Source of the DNA: Streptomyces sp. NBC_00490
GTDB taxonomy: Bacteria; Actinomycetota; Actinomycetes; Streptomycetales; Streptomycetaceae
Direction: 5' to 3'
Length of the DNA: 64,000 nt
Assembly: GCF_036013645.1 (NCBI RefSeq)
Contig: NZ_CP107869.1
Location: 186,001-250,000 of the forward strand
Every line of letters begins with the position of its first letter. Position 1 is the first letter of the stretch. The position numbers and the translations under genes were made by a program. Below, in pieces: positions 7,956 through 18,726 of the stretch. A model generated the notes under the pieces. It was given only the letters and a program-made list of their open reading frames with translations. It was not told the origin of the DNA and searched no databases.

Positions 7956-9587
7956 TCAGCAGTGTCGTACGTCCTTCGTCAGGACGCCCTGTTCCGTGGC
8001 GAGCGTGTGGTCGTAGCACACCCCCGCTCCGCTGAGCCGGTACCGCTCGCTCGTCGTCGCCACGGCATGCCGGTCCTCTCGGGCCACGCCCAGCGTGAAC
8101 GTCGCGTCTCCGGCGTACTTGTCGTCGCTGAGGATGCCGTCCGTGCGGGCATGGTCGTCGATGGACATGATCACGCGGAGCCGGTTGTCCGTGTCGATCG
8201 TGGAGCGGCCGTCCAGTGTGTACGTGCGGTCGGTGCGCGAGGTGTGGCCGTTCACGGTGACCTTCTGGGCGTCGGTCCAACGGCCGCTCTGGTTGTCGGT
8301 GTTCTCGTCCGGGGTCCAGTGGTGGGTGATCGCCGTGGTCAGGGACCGGTCGACCGTGGTGGTGACCCGGCCGTGGGAGGTGTCGAGGTAGCCGGAGACC
8401 TTGAGGCTGTGCGTGCCCTCCGTCACCAGGCTGCGCAGGGATCCGTCCTCGTAGGTGTTCGTCACCTTCGGCGCGGACGACGCCTTGTACGAGGTCAGCG
8501 CGCCCGTCACCACCGACTTGTGGGTGTCCTGCCACACCAGGATGTTCGTCGGGGCACTCCAGCCGGTCTGTCCGCTGGGCACCCCAAGCACGGACACGTC
8601 GACCGTGTGCGCCTTGCCGTCGTTCAGCTCACCGGCGAAGGGGGTCAGGTCGAACTCCAGCGGTCGTACGTCCAAGGCGGTCGGCGACGGGAGCACCGAC
8701 CACAGGTACGGCGACCAGCCGCCGGTCCACACGTTCGGGTAGGGCGAGGCGACCCCGGCCACCTTCCCGTCGATGCTGACCTCGACCTCGCGGTACGGGC
8801 CGTCGTCCCCGCCCTGGCAGGAATACGATGCCGACGGCGTGACCGCCGAGTACCAGAACTCCTCGCAGCCGCCGCCCGATCCGGTCGCGTACACCTCGGC
8901 GAGGATCCGCTCGGAGTTGCGCGGAGTGGTGAGCTTGGCGCCGCTTGTCACGCTGTCGGCGTCGCTGAGCGGGATGACCTGGTCGGGAGCCGATGCGGCC
9001 GACGTGGCCGATGCGGTGCGGTTCGGCTCGGGGGCGTAGAAGGTGAGCGTGACCTTGACGTCGAGGACACCGGTGTAGGTGTCGTTGACAACGTTGCCGA
9101 TGAGCATGTCGACGGACTGCTCACCGCTCAGCGTCTTCTCATACCGTGTCACGTCCTTCTCGACGGACCAGTCGATGCCGTCCTGCGACGGTTCCGGCGT
9201 CGACGTGCGGAACACCTCGACCCCGCCGATGTCGAGATACCCGAGCCGGTCGTACTGCCGCCCGGCCACGCTGCCGTCCATCCGCAGGACGACCTTCGAC
9301 CAGTGGCCCGGGGTGCCGCAGCCGGTCGGCGGGGTGTAGGTGCCGGTGTAGGGGGTGAAGTCCTTGAACTTCGCCTCGGCGACCGTGACCGAACAGGACT
9401 TGGTGTGCGGCGTGGTAATCGCCGGGGCGGCGGTGAGCGGGTCGTGGTAGTCGGTGCCGAACTCGGCCGGCACCGTCACGGCCCCGGCGGGCGAGGCCGC
9501 GCCCAGGGTCAGGCCGAGCGTGGTGGCCGCAGCGGCGAGAGCGAGCGCCGTCCGGCGCAGTCGTCCGCGGGTCGTCAGTTGTTCCAT
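7956..9587 (-). CDS. Secreted peptide-N4-(N-acetyl-beta-glucosaminyl)asparagine amidase A (PNGase A)-like protein
   Basis: This 543-residue protein has an N-terminal Sec signal peptide (RLRRTALALAAAATTLGLTL, predicted cut after PAGA). The mature part matches the PNGase A family: an N-terminal jelly-roll region with GHWSKVVLRMDGSVAGRQYD and DIGGVEVFRTSTPEPSQDGI, and a second beta-sandwich with YREVEVSIDGKVAGV and TGGWSPYLW. Family members remove N-glycans from glycoproteins by cleaving the Asn-GlcNAc bond. ATG 9587 is preferred because it begins the signal peptide; ATG 9629 is in frame but reads a charged, atypical leader. Neither has a strong ribosome-binding site. It lies alone in a region of decayed genes. 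Activity on plant glycoproteins is an inference. Confidence 0.82.
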   Translation of the reverse strand: MEQLTTRGRLRRTALALAAAATTLGLTLGAASPAGAVTVPAEFGTDYHDPLTAAPAITTPHTKSCSVTVAEAKFKDFTPYTGTYTPPTGCGTPGHWSKVVLRMDGSVAGRQYDRLGYLDIGGVEVFRTSTPEPSQDGIDWSVEKDVTRYEKTLSGEQSVDMLIGNVVNDTYTGVLDVKVTLTFYAPEPNRTASATSAASAPDQVIPLSDADSVTSGAKLTTPRNSERILAEVYATGSGGGCEEFWYSAVTPSASYSCQGGDDGPYREVEVSIDGKVAGVASPYPNVWTGGWSPYLWSVLPSPTALDVRPLEFDLTPFAGELNDGKAHTVDVSVLGVPSGQTGWSAPTNILVWQDTHKSVVTGALTSYKASSAPKVTNTYEDGSLRSLVTEGTHSLKVSGYLDTSHGRVTTTVDRSLTTAITHHWTPDENTDNQSGRWTDAQKVTVNGHTSRTDRTYTLDGRSTIDTDNRLRVIMSIDDHARTDGILSDDKYAGDATFTLGVAREDRHAVATTSERYRLSGAGVCYDHTLATEQGVLTKDVRHC

Positions 9588-9875
9588 GCAGCGCAGTGAA
9601 CCCACCCGTCCGATGTCATCACCAGACATGCCAGGGAGGATTGAAGAGGTCTTGACCAATCGGCGGCCTGGCGAAACCGTGCAGCAACACATCCGACCCA
9701 TGACCCCGGTCGGCGGGCTGCTCAGGGGGCACGACTCCGAACCGAAGCGAAAGTCAGTGACCAGAGCGCTTCGTCGGCGCGCCACACGGGCGCCGCCGAC
9801 GGTCCCGGCCGCCACAGTCTGTTCAGCGAGGACGGCCGCCAGCGCCAACTACTCTCTGCCGGCAACCGCCGAATC

Positions 9876-10290
9876 TCATGAAGACCGACGTGCCCGGTCG
9901 ACACGATGCCCACTTGGCGACCGCACCGACTGCCGGATTACCAGTTGCGTGCTCAGCACGACGTGGTCGTCGGCGAGAGACTTCTCTCGCTCCAGCGCCA
10001 GGCGGACCGCGGTGCCTGCGAGCTCTTCGTAGGGCACCCGAACGGTGGTCAGCGCGGGGGTCAGATCGGTGGCGAAAGGCACGTCGTCGAACCCGACCAG
10101 GGAAACGTCGGCGGGCACGGACAGATCCGCCTCACGCAGCGCGGCCAGAGCGCCGACGGCAACCATGTCGGTGCCGTCGAAGATCGCCGTGAAGTCCAGC
10201 CCCTCATCCAGCGCGGCCTGGGTCCGCTGATAGCCGGAAACCCGGGTGTACGACCCGGAGACGTCCAGATCTTCGGTGTAGGCACAAGGT
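9876..10290 (-). pseudogene. LacI-family regulator remnant (C-terminal sensor domain)
   Basis: Minus-strand codons read [58 protein letters not shown] and [14 protein letters not shown], the C-terminal half of a LacI/GalR repressor, and end at a natural stop at 9876. The HTH and first half of the sensor domain are gone. Its frame is fused upstream to nitrilase sequence, showing a deletion or rearrangement. Confidence 0.8.
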
Positions 10291-10374
10291 CGCCGCGGAA
10301 GCCGCTGGTGGGTGCCTGGAACAGGGTGCCGGGCGCGCTGAAGAGCATGTGGTCGCGCAGGATCCCTTTCACCG

Positions 10375-10620
10375 GGGCGCGCGAGGACGAAGGTCTGCCC
10401 CTCGACGGCGTACACCAGGCTGACGGCGGTGTTCGCCTCGGGCCCGAGCGCCGTCGCCATGCCCCGGTACACGGAGAAGCTCGGCGAGGAGGCGACGTGG
10501 ATCTGCTCGCCCTTGTTGTACATCATGTACTTGGTGAGCGGCTGGATGTGCTCGGCGCAGTTCAGCGCGCCCAGCCGGCCGAGTCTGGCCGAACGGCACT
10601 GTACAGCTGCGGGTCAATGG
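10375..10620 (-). pseudogene. Nitrilase internal fragment fused to the LacI remnant
   Basis: Minus-strand sequence reads [20 protein letters not shown], then [20 protein letters not shown] and [18 protein letters not shown]. This is the central part of a carbon-nitrogen hydrolase (nitrilase), including the Cys nucleophile in the LNC motif; the usual Trp after that Cys is Ala here. Start, N-terminal Glu/Lys regions and C terminus are missing. It is a scrap, not a functional gene. Confidence 0.7.
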
Positions 10621-10810
10621 GCACTTGGTCCCTCCCACACCGCACGACCGGGGGCCTCCCACAGTACGGGCGCTGGGAGGTGCCGTCGAGGCGGCTTGCA
10701 GGACGTGCAAATCCCTTGCGCAGCAGGATGGTTGACCACCACCGGCGCGTCGGTGCGGTGTGCTGGGTGCAGCGCCCCGACCGTGCGGAGCCCGGTCCCT
10801 GGGAGGCATC

Positions 10811-11227
10811 ATGACAAGCGCAGCCGCGGCCACGTCGGCCATCGACCCGGTGCTCGGCCCGGTCCGTTCCGCCCGCGAGGCCGTCCCGCCCCAGTTGTGG
10901 GAGAAACAGGTCCAACTCCTCGTGCGGGACTACCCGCACGACACAGTCATGGCGGCCAGGGTCCTCGACCAGGGCTACGCCTACCTGCTAACCGCGATGA
11001 CCCACCGGGGCGAGTCCCTGGGCCTGGCCCCGAGCAAGCTCGTAGACATCGGCGTGCACACGATCATCCTCGACACCGTGGCCTACGCCGAACTACGCAC
11101 CGCTTGCATGACCACGCCTCGTCTCGGTTTGACGAATCCTGCCGGTCCCCGGAGCCGCCCGCGGTCCATACGAAGGTGCTGCGGGACGAACTCGTCTCGG
11201 CAGCCGAGTGGGTCGCCCAGTATCTGA
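10811..11227 (+). pseudogene. Truncated hypothetical protein (glycine-rich-domain family-like) joined to decarboxylase debris
   Basis: ATG 10811 follows GGGAGG. About 95 codons (SAREAVPPQLWEKQVQLLVR, MAARVLDQGYAYLLTAM, PSKLVDIGVHTIILDTVAYA) resemble the N-terminal part of a small Streptomyces family annotated as glycine-rich domain-containing. After YAEL (about 11095) the frame reads unrelated residues to a stop at 11227, while the adjacent frame begins a PLP decarboxylase remnant. The junction looks like a deletion scar. A short protein could still be made; its function is unknown. Confidence 0.5.
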
Positions 11228-11990
11228 GCGAACTGCCCCACGGCCCGGTGAGCCGTCCGCTGCCTCCACCAGTGCAGTCGCGACTGCGTGAGGGCCGGCT
11301 CCGGCACCACAGCGCAGCGGCGGAGTGTGCAGGACTTCGTGCGCGATGAGATCGCGCCGTACCCGACCGGGAACGGGCACCCTGCCTTCTTCGCTTGGGT
11401 CAACTCGCCGCCCGCACCGGCCGGGATCGTCGCCGACCTGCTGGCCTGCGCCGTCAACGCGACCTGCGGGATGGGCGAGAACGCCCTGATGGACCTGGAA
11501 CGCGGCACCGTCCGCATGCTCGCCGACCTGGCGGGCCTGCCCGATGGCGCGGCGGGGTACTGACCAGCGGCGGCGCCATGGCCAACCTGCTCGCCCTGGC
11601 CACCGCGCGCACCTGGTTCCTCACCCGGCGAGACTCCGCGGACGGCCCCGCCTACGACCGCGACCACGCCCGCCTCACCCTCTACTGCAGCGCCCAGGCA
11701 CATGTGTCCGTCGCCAAGGCAGCCGCCTGCATCGGTCTGCCCGCCCACCGGCTGCGCCCGTCGCCACGGACCCGCACGACCGCCTGGACCCCGCCGTACT
11801 GCGCGCCGCGGTCACCGCCGACCTGGACGCAGGCCTGCTGCCCTTCTGCACGGTCACCACGCTGGGCACCACCGCCACCGGCGCCGTGGATCCGCTCGAA
11901 CCGGTCTCGGAACTGTGCCGGAGCGTGGGCATGTGGCACCACGTGGACGGGGCCTGGGTCGGACTCGGCGCCGCCGTGCCAGCCCTAAGG
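11130..11990 (+). pseudogene. PLP-dependent (group II) decarboxylase pseudogene spread over four frame segments
   Basis: Homology steps through frames: EPPAVHTKVLRDELVSAAEW (to about 11340), then VRDEIAPYPTGNGHPAFFAW and MGENALMDLERGTVRMLADL (to about 11560), then LTSGGAMANLLALATARTWF and CSAQAHVSVAKAAACIGL (to about 11750), then LDPAVLRAAVTADLDAGLLP and GAVDPLEPVSELCRSVGMWH, VDGAWVG. The His in AQAHVS and the Asp in HVDGAW match PLP-binding positions of aromatic/glutamate-type decarboxylases. The region with the PLP lysine and the C-terminal third are missing. At least three frameshifts show it is dead. Confidence 0.8.
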
Positions 11991-11996
11991 CCCTGG

Positions 11997-12038
11997 ACAG
12001 GGTCGGGCGCCGGGTTGCCGGCCCGGGCCCGACCCTGT
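11997..12038 (-). terminator. Terminator-like hairpin after secreted GH43 gene
   Basis: A perfect 12-bp stem (ACAGGGTCGGGC at 11997-12008, complement at 12027-12038) lies just beyond the stop of the minus-strand GH43 gene. Confidence 0.7.
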
Positions 12039-12044
12039 GTTGGT

Positions 12045-13940
12045 TCAGCTCTTGCCGGTCAGGCGCCAGACCTGGTTCTTCTTGGTGGCCAGCGCACTGG
12101 CGGAGTCACAGGTCCACTGGTGGACCAGTGCTCCGACGGCGGTGGAGATCCCGCTGACGTCCACGCACTTGCCGCTGTGCACCGCGACGAGCTGGTAGTC
12201 GTTGGCGGCGACCTGCCGCAGCGTGAACTGCTGGTTCGTGCCGCCGTGACAGGTCCACTGATGGACCGCCGCGCCGTCGGCGGTGGAGGCGCCGGCGATG
12301 TCGAGGCACTTGCCGCTGTAGTGGTTCACCAGGGTGTAGGTGTCCGCCACCCCTGGCACCGGGCGGAAGTCGAACCGCTGTTCCTCACCGCCGCCGCAGG
12401 TGTACTGCCGGTACTGAGTGCCGTCGGCGGTGCTCTGGTTGGGGTCGTCCAGACAGTACCCGCTGTGCTGGGCGACGGCGGTTGACGAGAAGGTGGGCTG
12501 GTTGGTGTTGAACTGCCACCAGTCCATATTGAACAGGTACCCGCTGCCACCGGCGAAGCGCAGGTACAGATCGTGGGTCCCGGTCGCACCGGTAACAGGG
12601 CACGAGACCGTGCTCCAGGTCTGCCAGCCTCCGGTGCCCGACACAGTGCATGTCCCGACCGTTGGCCCAGTAGGACTGTCCAGGTGCAGCTCAACTCGGC
12701 CGCCGCTGGTGCTTGAGGCCACCCTGGCGGTGAACGAGCTGGCACCGGTGCCGAATGCTACGCCCTTGACCTTGATGTAATCGCCGTCTTCAATCCAGCT
12801 GACGTTCATCCCGCCCTCGCTGGAGGGTTCGGTTTCGATGCCGCTGCCCCACGCGATGGTCTCGGCTTGCTGACGGATATAAGGATCGAGCGTGCCGGCT
12901 TGCGGCGCCCCCTCCGTCGTCATATTGATCGCTGGAATGGTGCCGTCGGCGTTGTAGCTGAACTTCTCCACGGCGACCGAGCGGGTGAAGTTGCCGCCGC
13001 CTGGGAGGGCGCCGTTTTGGTAGAAGAAGTATGAGTTGCCCTTAAAGTCCACGATGCCGGCGTGGTTGGTGAAGCTGTTGCCCTGTGTGGGCATGACTGT
13101 TCCACGGTAGGTCCACGGCCCGGTCGGGCTGGGTGCCGTGGAGTAGGCGATGAACTCCGAGCAGCACTTGGCCGCGTACACCATGTAGTACAGGCCGTTC
13201 CGCTTGTAGATCCAGGGTGCTTCTTCGTACAGCGTGGGGCGGTCGGGGTTGTCGGTGCGGGTTCCGAAGCCGGCGGTGGTGAGCGGGATTTGGGTGGGGC
13301 TGCCTGCGTAGGAGGTCATGTCCGTGTTCAGCTTGACGTACCAGAGGTTCGGGTTGCCCCAGTACAGGTAGGCCTGGCCGTCGTCGTCGATGAAGACGGT
13401 CGGGTCGATCTCGCTGTTCTCTATCAGCGGGTGGCCGAGGGCGTCGCGGAACGGTCCGGTGGGGCTGTCCGACACGGCCACGCCGATGGCCATCCGGCCG
13501 GTCGCCCGGGCCGTCACCGGCACATACCAGTAGAACTTGCCGCCGCGTTCGATGGCCTGGCCCGCCCACGCGTCGGTCGACGCCCAGCTGAAGGTGTTCA
13601 GGCTGAGCGGCGAGCCGTGGTCGGTCCAGTTGACCATGTCGGCGGAGGACCACACCCGCCAGTCCTTCATCACGAAGGAGGTGGAGCCGTCCTCGTCGTG
13701 CCCGGTGTAGAGGTAGACCCGTCCGTTGTAGACCAGCGGGGCAGGGTCGGCGGTGTACACGTGCTGCACGATCGGATTGTCCGCCCTGGCCGCGGTGGGC
13801 TGCACCACGGCGGGCACGACGGCGAACACCAGCAGGAAGCCCACCACCCAGGCGGCCGCCCGGGTGAGTCTCCTACCGGTGGCGGGTGGTCTCCCTGCGG
13901 TCGGGTGAGCCGTTGGCATGAGGACGGCGGTACTGGCCAT
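12045..13940 (-). CDS. Secreted GH43 glycosidase with CBM6 and C-terminal ricin-type lectin (CBM13)
   Basis: This 631-residue protein starts at ATG 13940 behind AGGAAGGA. A long signal peptide (RRLTRAAAWVVGFLLVFAVV) ends near ARAD. The GH43 propeller covers about residues 55-340 with catalytic Asp65 (TADPAP), Asp179 (SEIDPT) and Glu240 (YEEAPW). A CBM6 module follows at about 345-490 (QQAETIAWGSGIETE to YLFNMDWWQF). A ricin B-type trefoil covers about 493-630 with three QxW-like repeats (CLDDPNQSTADGTQ, CLDIAGASTADGAAVHQW, CVDVSGISTAVGALVHQW). It most likely removes arabinose from, or cuts, extracellular arabinoxylan. It is followed by a clear hairpin terminator. GH43 subfamily and exact substrate are not certain. 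Confidence 0.9.
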   Translation of the reverse strand: MASTAVLMPTAHPTAGRPPATGRRLTRAAAWVVGFLLVFAVVPAVVQPTAARADNPIVQHVYTADPAPLVYNGRVYLYTGHDEDGSTSFVMKDWRVWSSADMVNWTDHGSPLSLNTFSWASTDAWAGQAIERGGKFYWYVPVTARATGRMAIGVAVSDSPTGPFRDALGHPLIENSEIDPTVFIDDDGQAYLYWGNPNLWYVKLNTDMTSYAGSPTQIPLTTAGFGTRTDNPDRPTLYEEAPWIYKRNGLYYMVYAAKCCSEFIAYSTAPSPTGPWTYRGTVMPTQGNSFTNHAGIVDFKGNSYFFYQNGALPGGGNFTRSVAVEKFSYNADGTIPAINMTTEGAPQAGTLDPYIRQQAETIAWGSGIETEPSSEGGMNVSWIEDGDYIKVKGVAFGTGASSFTARVASSTSGGRVELHLDSPTGPTVGTCTVSGTGGWQTWSTVSCPVTGATGTHDLYLRFAGGSGYLFNMDWWQFNTNQPTFSSTAVAQHSGYCLDDPNQSTADGTQYRQYTCGGGEEQRFDFRPVPGVADTYTLVNHYSGKCLDIAGASTADGAAVHQWTCHGGTNQQFTLRQVAANDYQLVAVHSGKCVDVSGISTAVGALVHQWTCDSASALATKKNQVWRLTGKS

Positions 13941-14109
13941 GGTGTGGTCCTTCCTGGTGCTGCGGGTCGGGGACTGAGCAGCTGGTCAGAAGCGGGGGAG
14001 GAACGTTGCTGCGCTCGGGGTGTGGTCAGTGCGGACCTGCGATACGCGCCAAGCCGCCGCGTGTCTGCGCGGCGTAGCCCGTGACTTCGGCGCTCGCGAC
14101 TTCGGCGCC

Positions 14110-14400
14110 GGTGCCAGTGCCGGTGGTGTTCCAGTTGCTGTCCGTCGCGGATCGTCGCGTAGTCCAGCTGGATGGTCGCGGTGGAGGTGGGTCCCTGAAT
14201 CCGGTGGGTGAGGGTATTGCGGGCCCAGTACAGGTCGGTGGTGGCTCGCGGTGCGCAGGGTCAGGCCGTTGTTGACGGACCACTTGCCGTGGTCCGGATT
14301 GTGGTTCGATTCCCGCTTCGGTTTCACGGTCGTTCCGTCGAAGGCGTCGCCGCCGGTCAGTGGGTTGGCCTGGCGGGATGGGGGCGGCGGAACGGGGCTG
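14110..14400 (-). pseudogene. Remnant of a GH43-type glycosidase C-terminal beta-sandwich
   Basis: One minus-strand frame reads FDGTTVKPKRESNHNPDHGK and WSVNNGLTLRTA; after a shift near 14225 another reads TTDLYWARNTLTHRIQGPTS then TATIQLDYATIRDGQQ. Together they match the C-terminal concanavalin-like domain of GH43 beta-xylosidases (pattern NHNPD.TKWS..NGLTLRT...ARNTLTHR..GP). The catalytic part is missing. It shows that a further xylanolytic gene once stood upstream of the intact GH43 gene. Confidence 0.7.
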
Positions 14401-14729
14401 GGATACGACGTGCCCCAGGCACGGCCTACGAGTTGGGCGACGGGCCGGCCGCGCCAGGCCTGACAGGAGGACCACGGCCGCGCGGCGCGGGCGCGGGCAT
14501 GGTGCGGGCGACGTCACACGATGCTCCGGGAGGCGATCGGGGCTCGCCGCACGAATGCCGGGTGCACCTTCCAAGTCCGGCACTTGGCGTGTGGGGGGAG
14601 AGCCTTACTGGTACGGATGATGCGGGTGCTGTCATGCCCGGCATGTGCACCATGCGCAAGCCGCTTCGGCCGGGCGTGGTCGATATTGCGAACGTCAACC
14701 GATCCTTCGGACGGCATGGATCCTAGGAG

Positions 14730-15110
14730 TTGATAGCGGACAGCACAAGATCCTTGATCGACCCATTCATGCCGAAGATTGAGGAGTGGCTCGACCGGTC
14801 GCAGCGCAGGATGCGAGCCGACAAGCTCACGAACGCCTCCAGCTACGGGGTTCACCGGGGGCGAGCGGACGACGCGGTGGGCGAGCGGCGGGGTACCGCC
14901 CTGTCTGCTCACCGACAACGAGAAGACGATGACCATCGACCGGGTCACCGGGATCGCGGTCCGTCATCCTCAAGTCGTGGCAGCGGGACGCCACTACGGC
15001 CTGCGAGTACACGCCTGCGTCCCGTTCGACCCGGAGTCCACATGGGGGCGGCGAGGCCACCGTTCGTATCACGAAGACGGATCCGATTCCGACCTCCGCG
15101 AACCCCGTGA
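14730..15110 (+). pseudogene. IS21-family transposase (IstA) remnant
   Basis: Segments in shifting frames read SLIDPFMPKIEEWLDRSQRR, then GFTGGERTTRWA, then LLTDNEKTMTIDRVTGIAVR, VVAAGRHYGLRVHACVPFDP and, after a shift, GGEATVRITKTDPIPT. This is the central DDE region of Streptomyces IstA proteins (LLTDNEKT and FDPESKGGSEATVRI). N and C termini and IstB are absent. Confidence 0.8.
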
Positions 15111-15270
15111 CCCCTCGCACCCTCAACTTGGGCTGTGCGGCAACCTTTTCGGGAGCGGTGGCAACCAGTACTGCAACGGTGCCTGTCCAAGCCTGCCCGT
15201 ACCGCTACCTGGCCCTCGCGTCAAAGTCCCTTGCAATCAAGGGACTTGTTGTCGCCTGGTTTCAGTCTGC

Positions 15271-15279
15271 GAAAGTTTC
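15271..15279. promoter_or_regulatory. GAAANTTTC box upstream of GH62 gene
   Basis: GAAAGTTTC is a perfect copy of the box seen at 912-920 and lies about 170 bp upstream of the GH62 start. The local sequence 15230-15400 is AT-richer than its surroundings, as expected for a promoter region. Confidence 0.5.
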
Positions 15280-15328
15280 TGCCCGCGGGTTTCGTCAGAG
15301 GTATTGACGTTATTTGTGGGATGCCTAG

Positions 15329-16891
<1,563 letters not shown>

Positions 16892-16910
16892 CCGGTGGCA
16901 TGACACAGGT

Positions 16911-16970
16911 CCGGCTCCGGTGTTCCTGACGTTCGCGGGCAACGACGCCCGCCGAACCGGGCCCGGAGCC
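16911..16970 (+). terminator. Probable terminator (nested hairpins) after GH62 gene
   Basis: An outer GGCTCCGG (16913-16920)/CCGGAGCC (16963-16970) stem encloses a second, nearly perfect stem (GTTCGCGGGC with GCCCGCCGAAC). It lies 20 bp after the stop codon. Confidence 0.5.
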
Positions 16971-17252
16971 CGACTGAACCATGCCTCGACACACCGTCAG
17001 GCCCTACCCACCCGACAACGTGACAACGCCCACCCGTGGCCGGCCAGTGCTGTCACTGCGAGGGGGCTGGGCATGCCCGCCCGCTGTGGGAGCGGTCGCG
17101 GACAGCCGGCTACGCACAGGTTCCGCACCACGCCGTTCCACCAGTACGTCATCCGCCGATGCCAACGGGACGACACAGCAGCCGAGTCGCCGACACGGAC
17201 GGCGAACAGCCCCCGCCAGATTCAGCACTCACTCGCAGAACAGGACGACTGC

Positions 17253-18359
17253 ATGAGAAAGCCTTGGATCCTGCCCCTCATCACGCTGGCCATGGCCGCG
17301 CTCGGGATGACGGCAGCAGGTGTGGCACCTGCCACCGCCGCCTCGAACACGCCCTTGCGGGTCATGCCACTCGGCGACTCCATAACCTGGGGCGTGGGAA
17401 GCAGCACGGGCAACGGCTACCGGGCCCCGTTGTGGGACATGCTCGCGGCAGACGGCCATCCGCTGGACTTCGTCGGCACGGGGCGGGCCGGTTCGATGTC
17501 CGACCCCGACAACGAAGGTCACCCCGGATACAAGATCCATCAGATCGCCGCGCTCGCCGACGCCTCGCTGACCCGCTACCGGCCCAACGTCGTGACGCTG
17601 ATGATCGGCACCAACGACCTCAACGAGAGCTACCAGGTCTCCACCGCCGCCGACCGGCTGAAGTCGCTGGTCAACCAGATCACCGCTGACGTCCCCGACG
17701 CCACCGTCCTCGTGGCCTCCCTGGTCGTGTCCACCAGCGGCTCGGAGGAGCAGTACCGTGCCGCCTACAACCAGGCCATCCCCCAGATCGTGAGCGAGGC
17801 ACAGGCCGCGGGCAAGCACGTCGCATACGTGGACATGAGCAGCCTGACCACGGCCGACCTGGACGACTTCCTGCATCCCAACGACGCGGGCTACCAGAAG
17901 ATGGCCGACGCCTTCCACAGAGGCATCCAGTCCGCCGACAGCGCCGGATGGCTGAGGAACCCCGCCCCCGCTCCCTCACGTGTGCAGTCCGAGTTGGGCG
18001 GCAAGTGCCTGGACGTCAGCGGCTTCGGCACGGCCGACGGGACCGCCGTCCAGACCTGGAGCTGCACCGGCGCCGTCAACCAGGTTTGGTCCGCCTATAC
18101 CGACGGCACCCTGCGCTCCATGGGCAAGTGCCTCGACGCCGCCGGCTTCGGCACGGCCAACGGCACCAAGGTGCAGCTCTGGGCCTGCCACGGCGGCACC
18201 AACCAGATCTGGGAGCCCTACAACGGCGGCTACCGCAACCCCGCCTCCGGCCGCTGCCTCGACATTCCGGGCTCCTCCACGACCGACGGCACACAGCTCC
18301 ACCTGTGGGACTGCCACGGCGGCTCCAACCAGAAATGGACCACTCTCACCGCCGGATGA
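17253..18359 (+). CDS. Secreted SGNH-hydrolase, CE3-like acetylxylan esterase, with C-terminal ricin-type lectin
   Basis: This 368-residue protein starts at ATG 17253 after AGGA. The signal peptide ends near ATAA (residue 30). The SGNH fold (about 35-230) shows block I GDSIT with Ser43, block III GTND with Asn121, and the Asp205-x-x-His208 pair in DDFLHPND. The arrangement MPLGDSIT...GYRAPLWDML...DFVGT...NEGHPGYKI matches the CE3 acetylxylan esterase group. A ricin B trefoil covers about 245-368 (CLDVSGFGTADGTAVQTW, CLDAAGFGTANGTKVQLW, CLDIPGSSTTDGTQLHLW). It probably removes acetyl groups from extracellular xylan, helping GH62 and GH43. Its 3' end overlaps the convergent small gene by 14 bp. 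Confidence 0.88.
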   Translation: MRKPWILPLITLAMAALGMTAAGVAPATAASNTPLRVMPLGDSITWGVGSSTGNGYRAPLWDMLAADGHPLDFVGTGRAGSMSDPDNEGHPGYKIHQIAALADASLTRYRPNVVTLMIGTNDLNESYQVSTAADRLKSLVNQITADVPDATVLVASLVVSTSGSEEQYRAAYNQAIPQIVSEAQAAGKHVAYVDMSSLTTADLDDFLHPNDAGYQKMADAFHRGIQSADSAGWLRNPAPAPSRVQSELGGKCLDVSGFGTADGTAVQTWSCTGAVNQVWSAYTDGTLRSMGKCLDAAGFGTANGTKVQLWACHGGTNQIWEPYNGGYRNPASGRCLDIPGSSTTDGTQLHLWDCHGGSNQKWTTLTAG

Positions 18360-18519
18360 CCCCCGCTCCCGGGACCCGAGCCCCTCCCCGCCCCGGTTTC
18401 TCGATCGTCTCGATCTTGTCCAGCAGCCGGATCTCGATGAACTCGGCCGACTCCGCAGGACTCGTCTCAACTCGCTCGGACGGTGTGTCGAGGGGCCGGA
18501 CGTACTCGTTGCGCTCCAT
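18346..18519 (-). CDS. Small unrecognised peptide gene (57 residues), acidic leader-like
   Basis: ATG 18519 is preceded by an excellent ribosome-binding site (AAGGGAAG, 5-6 bases upstream), and the frame then runs to a stop at 18346. The product begins MERNEYVRPLDTPSERV, continues with an acidic helix-prone stretch (ESAEFIEIRLLDKIETIEKP) and ends in a Gly/Arg-rich tail (GRGGARVPGAGVIRR). It has no Cys, signal peptide or membrane segment. Family unknown. The acidic N-terminal part and short basic tail are reminiscent of peptide precursors, but no modification enzyme lies nearby. It is convergent with the esterase gene. Confidence 0.5.
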   Translation of the reverse strand: MERNEYVRPLDTPSERVETSPAESAEFIEIRLLDKIETIEKPGRGGARVPGAGVIRR

Positions 18520-18726
18520 GGTCACTTCCCTTCGCTGGGTCGGGTGAGGGTGCACGGGAATCCTCCGCCTTGCACCTTTCACCGACCTTTCAGCCGGCGT
18601 GCGCGCCTCCCCGACCCCTGTGCCTCCCCGCGGCCCAGCCGAGGGTGGGGATGAAGTGCGTGCCGCAGGCGTCGAATTGGTCGACGTCGAGGGACTTCTG
18701 GTGCCGGAGTTTCTACCGGTAGTTCG

